Assembly (NCBI GenBank): GCA_003665825.1
Contig: QPFY01000012.1
Coordinates: forward strand, 930,001-994,000
Direction: 5' to 3'
DNA: 64,000 nucleotides
Source of the DNA: Microbotryum silenes-acaulis
Taxonomy: Eukaryota > Basidiomycota > Microbotryomycetes > Microbotryales > Microbotryaceae
Made by a program: the position numbers and the translations under genes. Below are positions 1 to 9,920 of the stretch, piece after piece. Below the pieces are notes generated by a model. It did not search any database and was not told the DNA's origin. It worked only from the letters and a program-made list of their open reading frames with translations. Numbering within the stretch: position 1 is the first letter of the stretch; every line of letters starts with the position of its first letter.

Positions 1-1
1 G

Positions 2-1300
2 GGCCGTCTCAAGAAGAGAACGACGTCCGTCCTCCCCGCTTCGCCCATCCCCGTGATCTCGGAAGACGCGTTCAACAAGGCCTTCCCAACGTTTGAAGGA
101 CAAGGTCGGAAGGTCGAGCTTGGCAAGATCGCTTCGAAAGGCGATGTATCGTTCGTCCTTGCCGCCCACGAGACGGACCCGATCATCGCGGCCGCGACCA
201 AGTTTGGCTCGATCGGCGGTGTCGAGCTCGTCTCGGAACGTACCGCCCTCGTGAGCGGCGACAGCGATTATGCCATGCTCATATCAGCATCGACTGCGAA
301 GTATCGGATCCTCCCTCGCAAGCAAGCGAACAGCAGACGATTCGAGTCTGTCGATATTCTTGACCTCGCCGCTCTCGACGCCGACTCGAAAGTGCTCGAC
401 TCTGACGGCCGCTTCGTCCTCTCGTTCCTTTTCGGCAACGACTACTTTGGAGGGGTCAAGGGGTGGGGGTTCAAGGCATCAACCAAGGTGCCGATCGATA
501 ACCCTCTGTTTCAACTGAACACCTTTCTCCGCGATTACGACCATGCTCACGGACGACTTGCCCGTGGGCCGCCAATCAACGCCCCGGCGCTCTCCACCGA
601 CGACATTCGTGAACTCTGCGACCATATCCGGGCCGTTCGACAATTGTACTTGTTCGCATCCGATGCATTGTTCGACAAGAACGAACTCGTCGACGACCCC
701 ACCGCCAACCTCAGCGCCGACGCCGCCCGTCGCGCGATCACCGCAGCTGGCGGCAGCAACGTCCGATTCAGCAAGGAGAAGCTCTTTGACAAAGTTGCCA
801 AGATCGAACGTGTATCTCCCCTGCTGCCCTCCGCCTTCCCTCGCAACGCCAATCCCAAGCATGGAGGTCACCACAGCATCAGCGACACCAAAGCCAAGTT
901 CGACACCAAGGTCGCGACACGGTGCGAGCACAACTTTGCACGGGAGAGCAAGAAACCCGCTCGAACGATGTCCGCCCCGTCATGCGCCGTCAAGGGAGAA
1001 GTTGCATACTCACCGCTCATGTTGGAGGGACCCGAGGATCCGCTTCGTCGAGAACCCGTCGTGTCGACTTCGAACAAGGCCAAGCAAAACGCGACGCCCG
1101 AGTCAGCGCCTCGGGTCGCCCGAACGGCACCAAAAGTCGCAGTCGACTCGTCCGAGGAGACGGCTCGAAGGGGTTGCCCCGGTGGATCGATCTATCGATA
1201 CCGAACCGTGACCACGCAACTCGACCGTGCCTTGAGGAACGATGTTGGGAGGCCGGCAGCCACGGATGCGCCACGAGGGGCCGTCAACATGGACGATTGA
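2..1300 (+). CDS. XPG/FEN1-like structure-specific nuclease (5' partial)
   Basis: The reading frame is open from base 2, so the start lies outside the window; about 430 codons are visible. The first 150 residues hold two hallmarks of the XPG/FEN1 family. An acidic I-region carries HETDPIIAA followed about 24 residues on by SGDSDYAML, giving the metal-binding acidic residues. A helix-hairpin-helix-like segment reads FLFGNDYFGGVKGWGF. Family members cut flaps or bubbles in DNA. Residues after about 280 are low-complexity, rich in K, R, S and P, and match nothing I recognise. The N-terminal catalytic half would be upstream. I see no intron in the visible part. It could be a chromosomal repair-type nuclease or one of the lineage-expanded 'PIN-domain-like' proteins of basidiomycetes; the unusual spacing favours the second, which is an inference. 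Confidence 0.6.
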   Translation, partial: GRLKKRTTSVLPASPIPVISEDAFNKAFPTFEGQGRKVELGKIASKGDVSFVLAAHETDPIIAAATKFGSIGGVELVSERTALVSGDSDYAMLISASTAKYRILPRKQANSRRFESVDILDLAALDADSKVLDSDGRFVLSFLFGNDYFGGVKGWGFKASTKVPIDNPLFQLNTFLRDYDHAHGRLARGPPINAPALSTDDIRELCDHIRAVRQLYLFASDALFDKNELVDDPTANLSADAARRAITAAGGSNVRFSKEKLFDKVAKIERVSPLLPSAFPRNANPKHGGHHSISDTKAKFDTKVATRCEHNFARESKKPARTMSAPSCAVKGEVAYSPLMLEGPEDPLRREPVVSTSNKAKQNATPESAPRVARTAPKVAVDSSEETARRGCPGGSIYRYRTVTTQLDRALRNDVGRPAATDAPRGAVNMDD

Positions 1301-2105
1301 TCGGGTTGGTGGCTACGAGGATAGGTGCAGTCAGGTTATGGCATTCGTCAGTGTTCTCTTTTGCATATCAGATTAGCTTTTCGTACATACATTTGTGCAG
1401 ACACGCTCCAATTCGATCATGAGCCAAGCAGTACGCGGGCAGGATGAAGGGATCCATACCGCGGCGTGTTGGGTGCCGGTAGACCTGCGAAGGCTGCCGT
1501 CGTCTCGGCCGATGCACCCGAGGCAAGTGAACGGACAAGGATGTTATGACGAGTCGAGCCGAGACCTCTGCGTCGGCCGAGTCGAGATCCACGCAAAGCC
1601 GTCGCAGTTGGACCCAAAGCTCGCGAGGGATGGATGCCGAACGCGGTGGGTGCCGAACGCGCGGGTCCCGTGCTGCGAAACGTTGCGCGGACCGTTGGCC
1701 AAAACCCATGGAAGCGCGCGCGAGTTTCTTCCATCTCTTCCATTTCCGCTCCCGGATGCACATTTGCCATTACCAATTCGATGGCTGAGTTCCCGACGAT
1801 TAGGTTCCGTAAACCTTCGGCTCTAACAGAGCTTCAGGGATCTCCCAGAACGAGACCCTGGGATGATGCGTACACCCCAGGGACCGCGGTTTGCAGAACT
1901 GAATCTTACCTCGAGATAGGTCTCTACACCTTATTGGGACGGTGGGTGGGTGAAAAGGATTTCGCGAGTGTAGGCAATGTGCACTGCCGTTCTAGCGAAA
2001 CGAATAAGGTGCGGAGTCGAACAGGCATCGCTCTCGCGTAGGTACTTTGAGTGGGGGCTGTCGTCCCGCTCGTCCCTGCCAGCACACCACCTCACCCGGC
2101 CCGAG
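1301..2105. other. Intergenic, no supported gene
   Basis: This 805-base stretch separates the nuclease-like gene from the next gene. Only short overlapping frames occur and none shows family motifs or splice-joined coding potential. It presumably holds the 3' end of the first gene and the promoter of the second. Confidence 0.5.
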
Positions 2106-3117
2106 ATGCCACAGCAAACGCAGACGAACGACCCCGTCGCGCCCACCCCAGCGGAATGCGTTTGGACACCCCTGGTGTGCCTCATGGCCATTACACACCG
2201 ATTCATAGAAAACACGATCGGAGAGGTGCTCGGGGCCACCCTCGCGCGCATGACCAAGGCCCAATGGAGGGAGCTTGGTACGGACGTCGCCGCGTGGCGC
2301 GGTCTCCTCAACGCCATCGTATACGCTCTGAGGACGGCTGGACCGAATGCGCCCAAAAGAGGAGGAGCGTCGACGACGCTGACGCGAGCCCTTCCCTCGC
2401 TGGCCTCCCTTGACGCGGCCGCCTTTGATCGCGAGCGGGAGGTTTTCGAGCGGGCCGTGCAAGGCCGTTTCGACAAGATGCGTTACAACTACGTGAGCTC
2501 GGATCGAGTTGTGTGTGGCACATACTACTCCGCTTGTCCTACCGTCGAGCAACGAAGAGCAGAGCTGATACGGCGTTCGCCACTTCATCCCCCTTCTGCT
2601 GGCGTAGGCCTACACCGCCGTCTTGGCGTCGGCCGAGGATGCCTCGAAGGAGCATTGTGGATTGCCAACTCTATCGAATCAAACCTCGTGGTTTGAAGAG
2701 CGGTTCAACCAGGTCATCGCAAGTATCTTCGTGTGGGAGCATCGCGTCGAGCAAGTCGTCGGTGGTTTTTTCCATTCGAAACTGCGAGCCGTCTTTGAAG
2801 GGATCGACACCTCCAAGAGCACCCGCAAGACCACGGTGCGTCTACTCGTGCAAGCCGTTATGGGAGCGACCATTCGCGGCGGTGAAGGCAACGACGGCGT
2901 CTTTGCCGAGACGGCGATCAAGATCCGTGACAAACTCGTCGACGCCAAGACGTCACCCATGCCTCTCGACTTGGCCCAACGTGCCGGCGATCGGGCTCAC
3001 GGTGCATGTAGGCTATCCGGCGGCCAAGGGACTTGCGCCTCTCCTGAGAAGGCGATGCGCCTATTTTTAGGCCGCCCATTTTCGTTCCGACGGCCCCAGG
3101 CGGAGGGCGGGAACTGA
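2106..3117 (+). CDS. Unrecognised two-exon protein, 298 aa
   Basis: Exons 2106-2492 and 2608-3117; the intron starts GTGAGC and ends GCGTAG, and joining keeps the frame across a Tyr codon. The predicted protein begins MPQQTQTNDP and looks mostly helical, with a run of aromatic and acidic residues around WFEERFNQVIASIFVWEH in exon 2. No catalytic motif, transmembrane segment or signal peptide stands out. The last 40 residues are basic and low complexity, so the true end might use a further splice near 2998. It lies downstream of the XPG-like gene in the same direction, so the two could form one accessory locus. I do not recognise the family. Confidence rests on the clean intron and sustained reading frame only. 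Confidence 0.45.
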
Positions 3118-3384
3118 CGGCATCATCGGGCAAGGGTTCCATTCGTTACTCTCCCGCCAACCACACCCCTCAGCCTCAGCTTCTTCTACAAAGCACAACT
3201 TGTATGTCCAACTGGCTCATGAGTCCTCTGCCCCTCCCCCTCCCTCAGTCCAGCATGAGGACCCCGCTTGGCTCTCCCGCGTGAGAGTGGCACAGATTCC
3301 TGGCCTCGACTCGGCGGCGTCTGAGATAAGGGATGCCTTTTCAACCCGCAGTAGCCCCGAACCCGGCAAATCACTCTCATCAAG

Positions 3385-4292
3385 ATGCCTCACACGATCC
3401 CCCCCACCTTCGTCGAGACCGCTGCTGTCCATCCTGTAGGAAGTGAGTACCTTACCTATCATCACGCGTCGACGGCGACTATGGATGGAGTCGATAGTTG
3501 CTTTGCCTATCCGGTTTCCGCAATGTCTCCTGCGCCTTGTGTTCGTGAGAGCTGATGAAATCCATACATCTTGTTAATCACAGCTACCGTGGATCACCAT
3601 ACCGCGTAAGTTGCACATCACTGCATCGGATTTGTCGGGTTTTCGTCTTGATTGGCAATCTTCGATGAGAGACGGCGACCCACGGCATCGCTCGTTCATC
3701 CAAGTGATTTTTTTCACTTCAGCTGACATTATTCTCTCTACAATTGTATGTATAAACTAGGTACCCCACCGGCGAAGCCGTCGTCCCTGCCACGTACAAC
3801 GACGCTTCCCCAGCCCACATCCCCTCGGATGAACGTTCGCGATCCAAGTCGCGCGACCCCTTCTGGAAGCGCACCTCTCGCTCGCAATCGCGTGACCCGG
3901 AGTACCAAAAGTCGCAACAAATCTCGGCGACGTTCCGTCAGATCCACGCCGCGCAAGCCTCGACCGAGGCCGGTGAAATCGACCGAGCGACCCGTCATTC
4001 GCTCCGAGACGGTGAGCACGGATCAAAGTCCCGCTCGGTGTCGCACATTCGTCAAATGGTCAAGGCGATCGCCCATGATCCTTTCTTCCACCGAGCTTCG
4101 GCGCGCCAAACCGAGGAGGAACGTGCCGCCGAGTTGCACCAGGTCATCCTCGGCGAGATCCAAGCCGCCAAGGCGAGCACCGCCGCCGGCCAGGTCGATC
4201 GCGAGAAGCGACACGCCAGTCGCAGCAGGAGTCGCGTTCGTGAGGCCGTGCACGGTCTCCTCCAGAAGCCCGACCATGAGACCAGTACTTAG
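3385..4292 (+). CDS. Ser/Arg-rich protein, 203 aa, three exons
   Basis: Exons 3385-3442, 3584-3605 (22 nt) and 3761-4292. The introns have donors GTGAGT and GTAAGT and the phases join exactly. The protein starts MPHTIPPTFVETAAVHPVG, then has two SR-type stretches (around residues 50-65 and 180-190) that flank a charged helical middle. A motif SHIRQMVKAIAHDPFF sits near residue 118 and the C-terminus is EAVHGLLQKPDHETST. There is no membrane segment or signal peptide. The Ser-Arg-Ser dipeptides suggest phosphorylation or RNA/protein binding, but that is inference. The gene at 6754 also encodes a roughly 200-residue SR-rich protein, yet the two share no alignable block that I can see. Family not recognised. 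Confidence 0.72.
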
Positions 4293-4538
4293 CACCACGC
4301 AATAAGCCGATCTCGTATATCCTTGTGCGACCCGGTTCTTACTGTCCTTTCTTGCTTATTACTATTGCCGTATTCGGATGCCTGAAGTTCTATATGTTTT
4401 TGTGTTACAATTGTGCTGCCTTCATGAATGCACCGCTCCAAGAAACTCCGAGCCGGGGAAGGCACCCAGACATAACCGCTCTAATCGCTCGTCACTCTGG
4501 GCTCACATAAGGTCGGGTTTGGGCCCACGTCGGAGACA

Positions 4539-4593
4539 CTCTGGTCCCACATCGGAGGCGACTTTGGGATCACATCGGAGCGGACTTTGGGAT
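4539..4593 (+). repeat. Left inverted arm of a tandem-repeat pair
   Basis: This 55-base stretch is an exact reverse complement of 6166-6220. It consists of about 23-base units built on ACTTTGGGATCACATCGGAG. Degenerate further copies run outward (about 4500-4538) and inward (4594-4680), so each arm is a small tandem array and not a simple terminal repeat. Confidence 0.85.
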
Positions 4594-4892
4594 ACTTTGG
4601 GATCACGTCGATGCGGACTTCGGGATCACATCCGAAGACCATTCTTGTACCACGTTCATCGGGACTTTGGTACCACATAGTGTAGACGCCTGTATCTCTT
4701 GCGATATGTGATGTATCACTCTGGGGACAGCAGTATGATATATGCACAGGTTTATAGTACCTCTGGCCGGTGAGATAAGGCGGATAAGCCAGTAGTTGCT
4801 ACATCGGGGTTCTTCCCTGCTTGGCCGCTCCGCGCCCGTGGTGTCAGCCGGTCCCGGGACCCGAGTCCGACATCATGTCAACAACTTAAGCG

Positions 4893-6105
4893 ATGAACCA
4901 ACTGCAACTCCAAGACAAAGGGGGCCGCTCACCCATTGCGCTGCAACAACAAATCTCGCCAGATCCATACCTATCGGAAGATGAATCGGATCTATATGAG
5001 GATGAGGACGCTTCGAAACTCTCGGCAGCTTTGGTCGCGGTTCCCCTCAAGTCCTCGACGTCTCGCACCTCCGACTCAGCCTCGGGGCTTTCGAGCTCTC
5101 GCAAGAACTGTTCCAGCGACTCCAAAGAGGATTCGGCAAGCGATTCATACTACGGAGTCTAAGAAGGCAGCTTAGACGAGGTATTACCTGACAACATCGT
5201 CTGCGCACCACTCCTCGCTCGGAAAGACAAGAAGACTTGGACCGGCATACTACCTGCGAGCTCTCTCGGCGGAACGCAGACCGACGAGCTGTCGAACACG
5301 ACGCGCGAAGCAATTTTCTCAAACAAAATCCTTACCACTGCAGAGCACAACGAGCTCCGTCTCAGGCCGCTCGTTCCTCGCAAGCAGAAATCCAAATGGA
5401 ATTTGTAAGCAAACTTCCTGTCCTGGAGCTCCCAAGGTTCATAGCTACAGAGGTGTGTCGAAGCTGCGTGCTGCGCTGCCTTTTGTTTCGTCCTGTGATC
5501 GACCTAACTCTTATTGGTGAGATATATCAACAGAAGCATGACTGGGCTCCACGCAAAATGAATGCTGTCTCGCTGTCGTCGAGCGACCTTACGGTGACGC
5601 GCCATCGTCTACTCATCAACATCCGTCGGACGTGGCAGTGGGGATCTGATGACGTTCAGAACTGCCTATCACTCTTCTAAAAGCTTGGAGTCAACCCGCG
5701 AAGGTCGACCTGTTGTGGAGGTTCTACGAATGGCCATCGTTGCTCGGGCCCGGCCTGCAAAAGAGATCGAGGAAAGGATGGCGAACTCGGGTACGAGAAA
5801 CTACAGGGCCCCGGGAAAACAATGATCTAGTCAACTCAAGGTGATCATTTCGCATATAAAATCAAAGGATCTTGGTTTGGGTGGCTGACATGTCTTTCTT
5901 TTTCCTTCCTCCTTCGTCCCTTGTGCAGATCCTCGTTCAGAACGACGATCTTTTATCGGCGCTGGTGTACGCCCTCGGCAATCACGAACGACGCCAACCC
6001 CCGCCGAACGTCCGACGTCCAACCCCTTTCATTCGTGCGTTGGCGCGTCAAGAAGTCTTTCGGCAAGCCAAGTTTGCACAGGAAGTTTTCTCATCTCAAG
6101 ACTGA
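4893..6105 (+). pseudogene. Decayed multi-exon gene between inverted repeats
   Basis: From ATG 4893 a frame runs about 90 codons (acidic and Ser-rich, including SEDESDLYEDED), meets a single TAA at 5160-5162, and continues in the same frame with protein-like sequence (LDEVLPDNIVCAPLLARK...) to a GTAAGC donor at 5405. Further coding-looking pieces follow at about 5683-5790 (VVEVLRMAIVARARPAKEI) and after a good CAG acceptor at 5929-6105 (QNDDLLSALVYALGNHE...). I could not join all the pieces in phase. No family is recognised. The in-frame stop, the fragmentation and the position between the inverted arrays suggest a decayed gene carried by a repeat-flanked insertion. A functional gene with an unrecognised intron over the stop is possible. 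Confidence 0.4.
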
Positions 6106-6165
6106 CCATGAGCTGAGTTCCCTCGCCCTTCCTTCATTTCCGCCAGTAGAATGACCTCGGATGTG

Positions 6166-6220
6166 ATCCCAAAGTCCGCTCCGATGTGATCCCAAAGTCG
6201 CCTCCGATGTGGGACCAGAG
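6166..6220 (-). repeat. Right inverted arm of the tandem-repeat pair
   Basis: Exact reverse complement of 4539-4593 over 55 bases; the degenerate units continue on both sides (about 6143-6245). Together the arms bracket roughly 1.6 kb. I find no convincing target-site duplication next to either arm. Confidence 0.85.
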
Positions 6221-6753
6221 TTGCCATTCTCGGGACCAAAGTGCCCTGCTATTCGCGCGATTAACCTAATTCCGATTCGGAAACCCAAGGCGAAAACCTC
6301 TCGGGGTGGCGTGCGCGCGGGTGGCGCGCGGTGCGTGCCAGCGTTACAGATCGACCTTGTACGGTGGCGGGAATCGACAGCGTACCAACAACGCCACAGG
6401 AAAGGATGGTATGAGTCAAGCAGGATATATTGTTCCCGACACGGAAAGACAGAAAGAGGAGAAAAAGAAAAAGAAAAATCATTTCCAAGAGAATCGATCG
6501 CCATCCATCGGCATCCCGCGGGCCGGGCTGTGCCGAAGTCGCCATCGAATGAAGCGGAAAGCTCGCCCGAGTTGCGGCCAGGCAGTTCGCACAAGTTTGC
6601 AAGTTGATTGCCACGCCCCGTTCCTCCGTCTGCGAAAGGCCTCTTCCACTTCTCCTCTTCACATCGCCCGTTCAGACTTATCCCGTCTCACGAATCTACC
6701 CCTTAAAAATAACTTCACGACACCAACAACTACATCAAACGACTACATCTACC

Positions 6754-7484
6754 ATGTCTGCCGTTACCTCCAACCCCGAAGTCCCTCAGACTCAAGGTGA
6801 GCTTCGACCCCCCTTCCTCTCTCTCCGTTTTTCGGCCAGAGCTATGCCCAAATTTGTTTACTGACTTCCAACCCATTCGAAACGCGTGACTTATTCACAG
6901 TCCCTGGCCTCACCAACGGTGTAGACTCGTCGGCCACGATCGAGACCTCGTCGGCTGCCCCTATCAACCCTGCCCGTGACTCGCGCAAGGTGACCGATCT
7001 TGGGTCCAACGGCAAGTCCCGCTCCGGTTCCCGCCAACGTCTGACCGACGCTGTCAAGTCCGTCTTCGGCTCTCACGGCCACGACCTCAACTTTGCGGAC
7101 CAACACGGCCTCGAGCGCAAGTCCCGTGACGCTTCCCGATCCGCCTCTCGTCCCGGATCGCGTTCGGCCTCGCGTACGGCTTCCCCGTCGCGCGTGTCCA
7201 AGGTCCTCGGCTCGCACGGCCACGATCTCAACTTCGCCAACGAGGAGGGACTCGAGAGGAAAGGTCGTGAGACCGCCCGCGCCGCATCCAAGTCGCCTTC
7301 GGCATCGCGAGAGGGCTCGAGGTCGCGCAACCCCATCTCCAAGATCCTCGGTGGCCACGGGCATGACCTCAACTTTGCCGATACGGCCGGTTTGGAACGC
7401 AAGTCGAGGAACGCCTCGAGGGCAGGTTCCCGATCAGCCTCGAGGGCAGCTTCGCCGATCCGTGAAGTCCAGTCCGAAGTTTGA
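6754..7484 (+). CDS. Triple-repeat HGHDLNFA protein, 208 aa
   Basis: Exons 6754-6796 and 6901-7484; the intron has donor GTGAGC and acceptor CACAG. After a 65-residue N-terminus the protein carries three tandem repeats of about 45 residues. Each has the core (S/G)HGHDLNFA(D/N), a short acidic or polar spacer and GLERK(S/G)R, followed by an Arg/Ser/Ala-rich linker such as RSASRPGSRSASR. The preceding residues are also conserved (KSVFG, SKVLG, SKILG). His-Gly-His-Asp could bind metal, but nothing proves it. There is no signal peptide or membrane segment. The regular linker suggests a phosphorylated or nucleic-acid-binding low-complexity protein. I do not recognise the repeat family; it may be a basidiomycete-specific stress or cell-periphery protein. 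Confidence 0.8.
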
Positions 7485-7812
7485 AGAGGAGCCCATTTCG
7501 GCTTTCGGAGTCTCCAGATCTTAAATAGACATACACTGCACCGCTTGTACCTCTCTCTCCGTGGGGGGATCGAGAGGGTGCTGGGCGATACATAGGTTCA
7601 CTTCATTATGTTCATAGCATCCTTACCTTGCATCTTAATTCTTCGCAATCTTAATACGTCCTCGTTCGGCCTTCATTTTAGCCCACATCATTCTCTTCGG
7701 AGAGAGAGAACCTTTCAACTCCAACGGCGAACGGAGTGCTTGTGTGTAGTTCGTGTTTGATAATTGTTTCACGCGGTATATGATATCTCCTAGAACTAAG
7801 ACAGCCCTAGGC
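7485..7812. other. Convergent 3' intergenic region
   Basis: Two convergent genes end here. The sequence is slightly AT-richer than the coding DNA and presumably holds both 3' UTRs and poly(A) signals. Nothing else is recognisable. Confidence 0.5.
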
Positions 7813-8613
7813 TCAGTTCTTATCGACCACGCCCTTGTTGACGGCCTCCTTGGCCTCTTCAAGCACGGCGTCGGGTTTGACATGCTCCCCTTCTTGCATT
7901 GACTTGGCGAGATGGAAGATGATGCCTCCTGCGACACCGAGGGCGGCACCACCTGTGACGGTCCAGATCATAGGGGCTCGCTTCAAGAAGATGGTGGTGG
8001 TTCCGAGCTGCGAATCGAATGGTCGTCGAGGTCGAGGCGGTACGAGAAGGTAGGATCACGATGAGGAGAGAGACGATGCATTCTATCAGTACACACAACG
8101 AATTCAGCACCCAACGATCAGAGCCCACCAAGCCAATACTCACCGCTCCCAAGACCCCACCAATGATGCCGTAGTCGTCGACGCGGGTCTGCGACCTGTT
8201 GCTGAGGATCCTGACCGCCCGATTATTGATTTGTTCGGCGTCAAGACCACTCATCCGACCTGCACCAGCGGCCACACCAAGCGCCGTACCACCGACGAAG
8301 GTCGTCAACCCGACATTGCGTAGGTATATCCGCGGGGAGAAGGATCGTTTCCGCAGGGAGGTGAGGAGGAAGAGAGGTGGTGCGATGACGGCGAACACCT
8401 GACAGCCTGTTCAAGAAAGCAACATTGTCGATGAGTTGGGTGTGAACATGGACCGCGATGGCGAGCCCAGACGACGTTGCTCCGATGCGGAGAAGGGAGA
8501 ATGACGATTGAGGAGGAAAGGCAGGACTGACCCTTGTGGCTGCAATGGCGCATCACGGCAGAGTAGTCATTGCTCTGCTGGGCCTCGGCGTTGTTTTTCC
8601 TTTCGAATGACAT
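7813..8613 (-). CDS. Small multi-pass membrane protein, 179 aa
   Basis: Minus-strand exons are 8613-8532, 8406-8144 and 8007-7813; all junctions are GT-AG and in phase. The protein starts MSFERKNNAEAQQSNDYSA and includes a Cys/His patch (MRHCSHKGCQ). It then has four glycine- and alanine-rich hydrophobic stretches, near residues 28-42, 52-72, 105-120 and 130-146. Between helices two and three lies a conserved-looking polar loop (SGLDAEQINNRAVRILSNR). The C-terminus is charged (EEAKEAVNKGVVDKN). No targeting peptide is clear. The GxxxG-like helices (GGTALGVAAGAG, GGAALGVAGG) suggest tightly packed helices, as in mitochondrial inner-membrane or peroxisomal proteins. Family not recognised; the gene model itself is strong. 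Confidence 0.75.
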
Positions 8614-9264
8614 GGCTGTGAGGGTGTGGATGAATGATGGGTTGCAAGGGGAGAAATCAATGAAACGACTAGCACGCCACGGTCCCAGGAGGGCAACTTG
8701 CAAGGCTCTCGACGCTCTGCAACTGACGCACTGTAATAAGGCCAGTGCAGATCCTTGAGCTGGATGAAGTTTCGGGGTGCTAATTGCAAGCGCAAGGATT
8801 GGTCGCCCGTCCGGAAGATCGCCCACTGCAAGTCTGCACCGACATCCGTCCTTGGCTCGAAACGGGAAAAACTGTGGTCACATCACCGACACAGCGAATA
8901 ATGGACCAAAATGACCTGCTTCTCAAGCATCCAATTCCATACCTCTATTTTCTCGCACGGAGCGCTGCCAGCGTGTCAGGGGCCGGGGGAGTATTCGAGT
9001 CGTATTTGTGCACCCGAAGCGCGTCAACTCGCGCTTCCGATTTCTCCCCGGGCGCGCACCGCACTCGTTCCGTGCCGATCTGGGACAACCACGGCGCATG
9101 TGGGATGCAGGCCCGCTGGCGACCTCGGAGTGAACCTTTTGGATCAAAGAAATGTGAGCACTTCCTCCACCAGCTACCCATCACGTGCACTCTCTGCTGA
9201 ACTAAGCGCGGACCGCTCAACTGAGCCCTCGCAGTGCCTCGAAGCGAGACAGAGCCGAGTCGCA
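8614..9264. other. Divergent promoter region
   Basis: The membrane-protein gene (minus) and the LYR-protein gene (plus) start at the two edges, so this 650-base block should serve as a shared promoter. A reading frame runs in from the left in frame with the LYR start, but it has no protein-like character. No core element stands out. Confidence 0.5.
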
Positions 9265-9920
9265 ATGTTCAGCATATCACCTCGAGCGACCACACTTGCT
9301 CTGTACCGCTCGATATTACGTATCGCCCTTAGAATGCCAGACCATCACCGCACCAACCTCGTCGTCTTTCGAGCTCGGTTCGTCCCCCCCAACATCCCTC
9401 GGCTCGCAACGGCTGACCGTCGTGTACTTTGGTGCCGACCCAATCCAGTTCGGAGTTCGATGCATCTCGTGGACTCGTCGAAGCAAGTCAAGAACAATCC
9501 GAGCGATGGATGGACGCCGAGATCTATCGTGACAATCTCGAAGTCCGTCTTGCTTAGCAGACTCCCCATCACTGCTCAGCTGGATGTTGACACCACTCGA
9601 TCTTGTGTCGTCGCTTCTTGCAGCACCAAGCCGAGCATTTGAGTCGTCTTGCCATGACATCGACGCTCGTTCCGATCGATCTGCGCAGCGACTCACGTGA
9701 AAGTGGCACCCCACACGAAGCTCACACCTGCTCGAATCCATCGCATCATCACCCAGCATCCACGGCCGCTCAGCCGCGTCGAAAACTCGTCACCGCCATC
9801 AAGGCAAGGGAAAAGAATGCCGAAGGCCGTCAACGAAGCCAGGTCAAGTCGTCGAGGTTCATGACTGGGCCTGAGCCGTCCTGGATCGCAAAGAAAGCTC
9901 CCGGGCGGGCTTCGGGCTGA
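9265..9920 (+). CDS. LYR-motif (Complex1_LYR) mitochondrial protein, 167 aa
   Basis: Exons 9265-9377, 9449-9542 and 9624-9920; donors are GTTCGT and GTCCGT and phases are exact. The N-terminus carries the family signature: Leu-Tyr-Arg at residues 13-15 (LALYRSILRIALRMP), followed by VVFRARSEFDASR. The third exon continues with HQAEHLSRLA. LYR proteins bind the acyl-carrier protein and the Fe-S/Nfs1 machinery, and act as assembly factors or subunits of respiratory complexes in the mitochondrial matrix. After the about 80-residue LYR core comes an unusual tail with SNPSHHHPAS and a basic segment (KAREKNAEGRQRSQVKSSR). The tail makes the protein longer than typical 90-125 residue members. The exact subfamily (Mzm1, Sdhaf, LYRM-type) cannot be decided from the sequence alone. 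Confidence 0.8.

Noticed and set aside
8911..9264. Long open frame leading into the LYR gene
   Set aside because: It is in frame with the LYR start, but the residues are Pro/Arg/Ser-rich shadow sequence; the ATG at 9265 starts the conserved protein.
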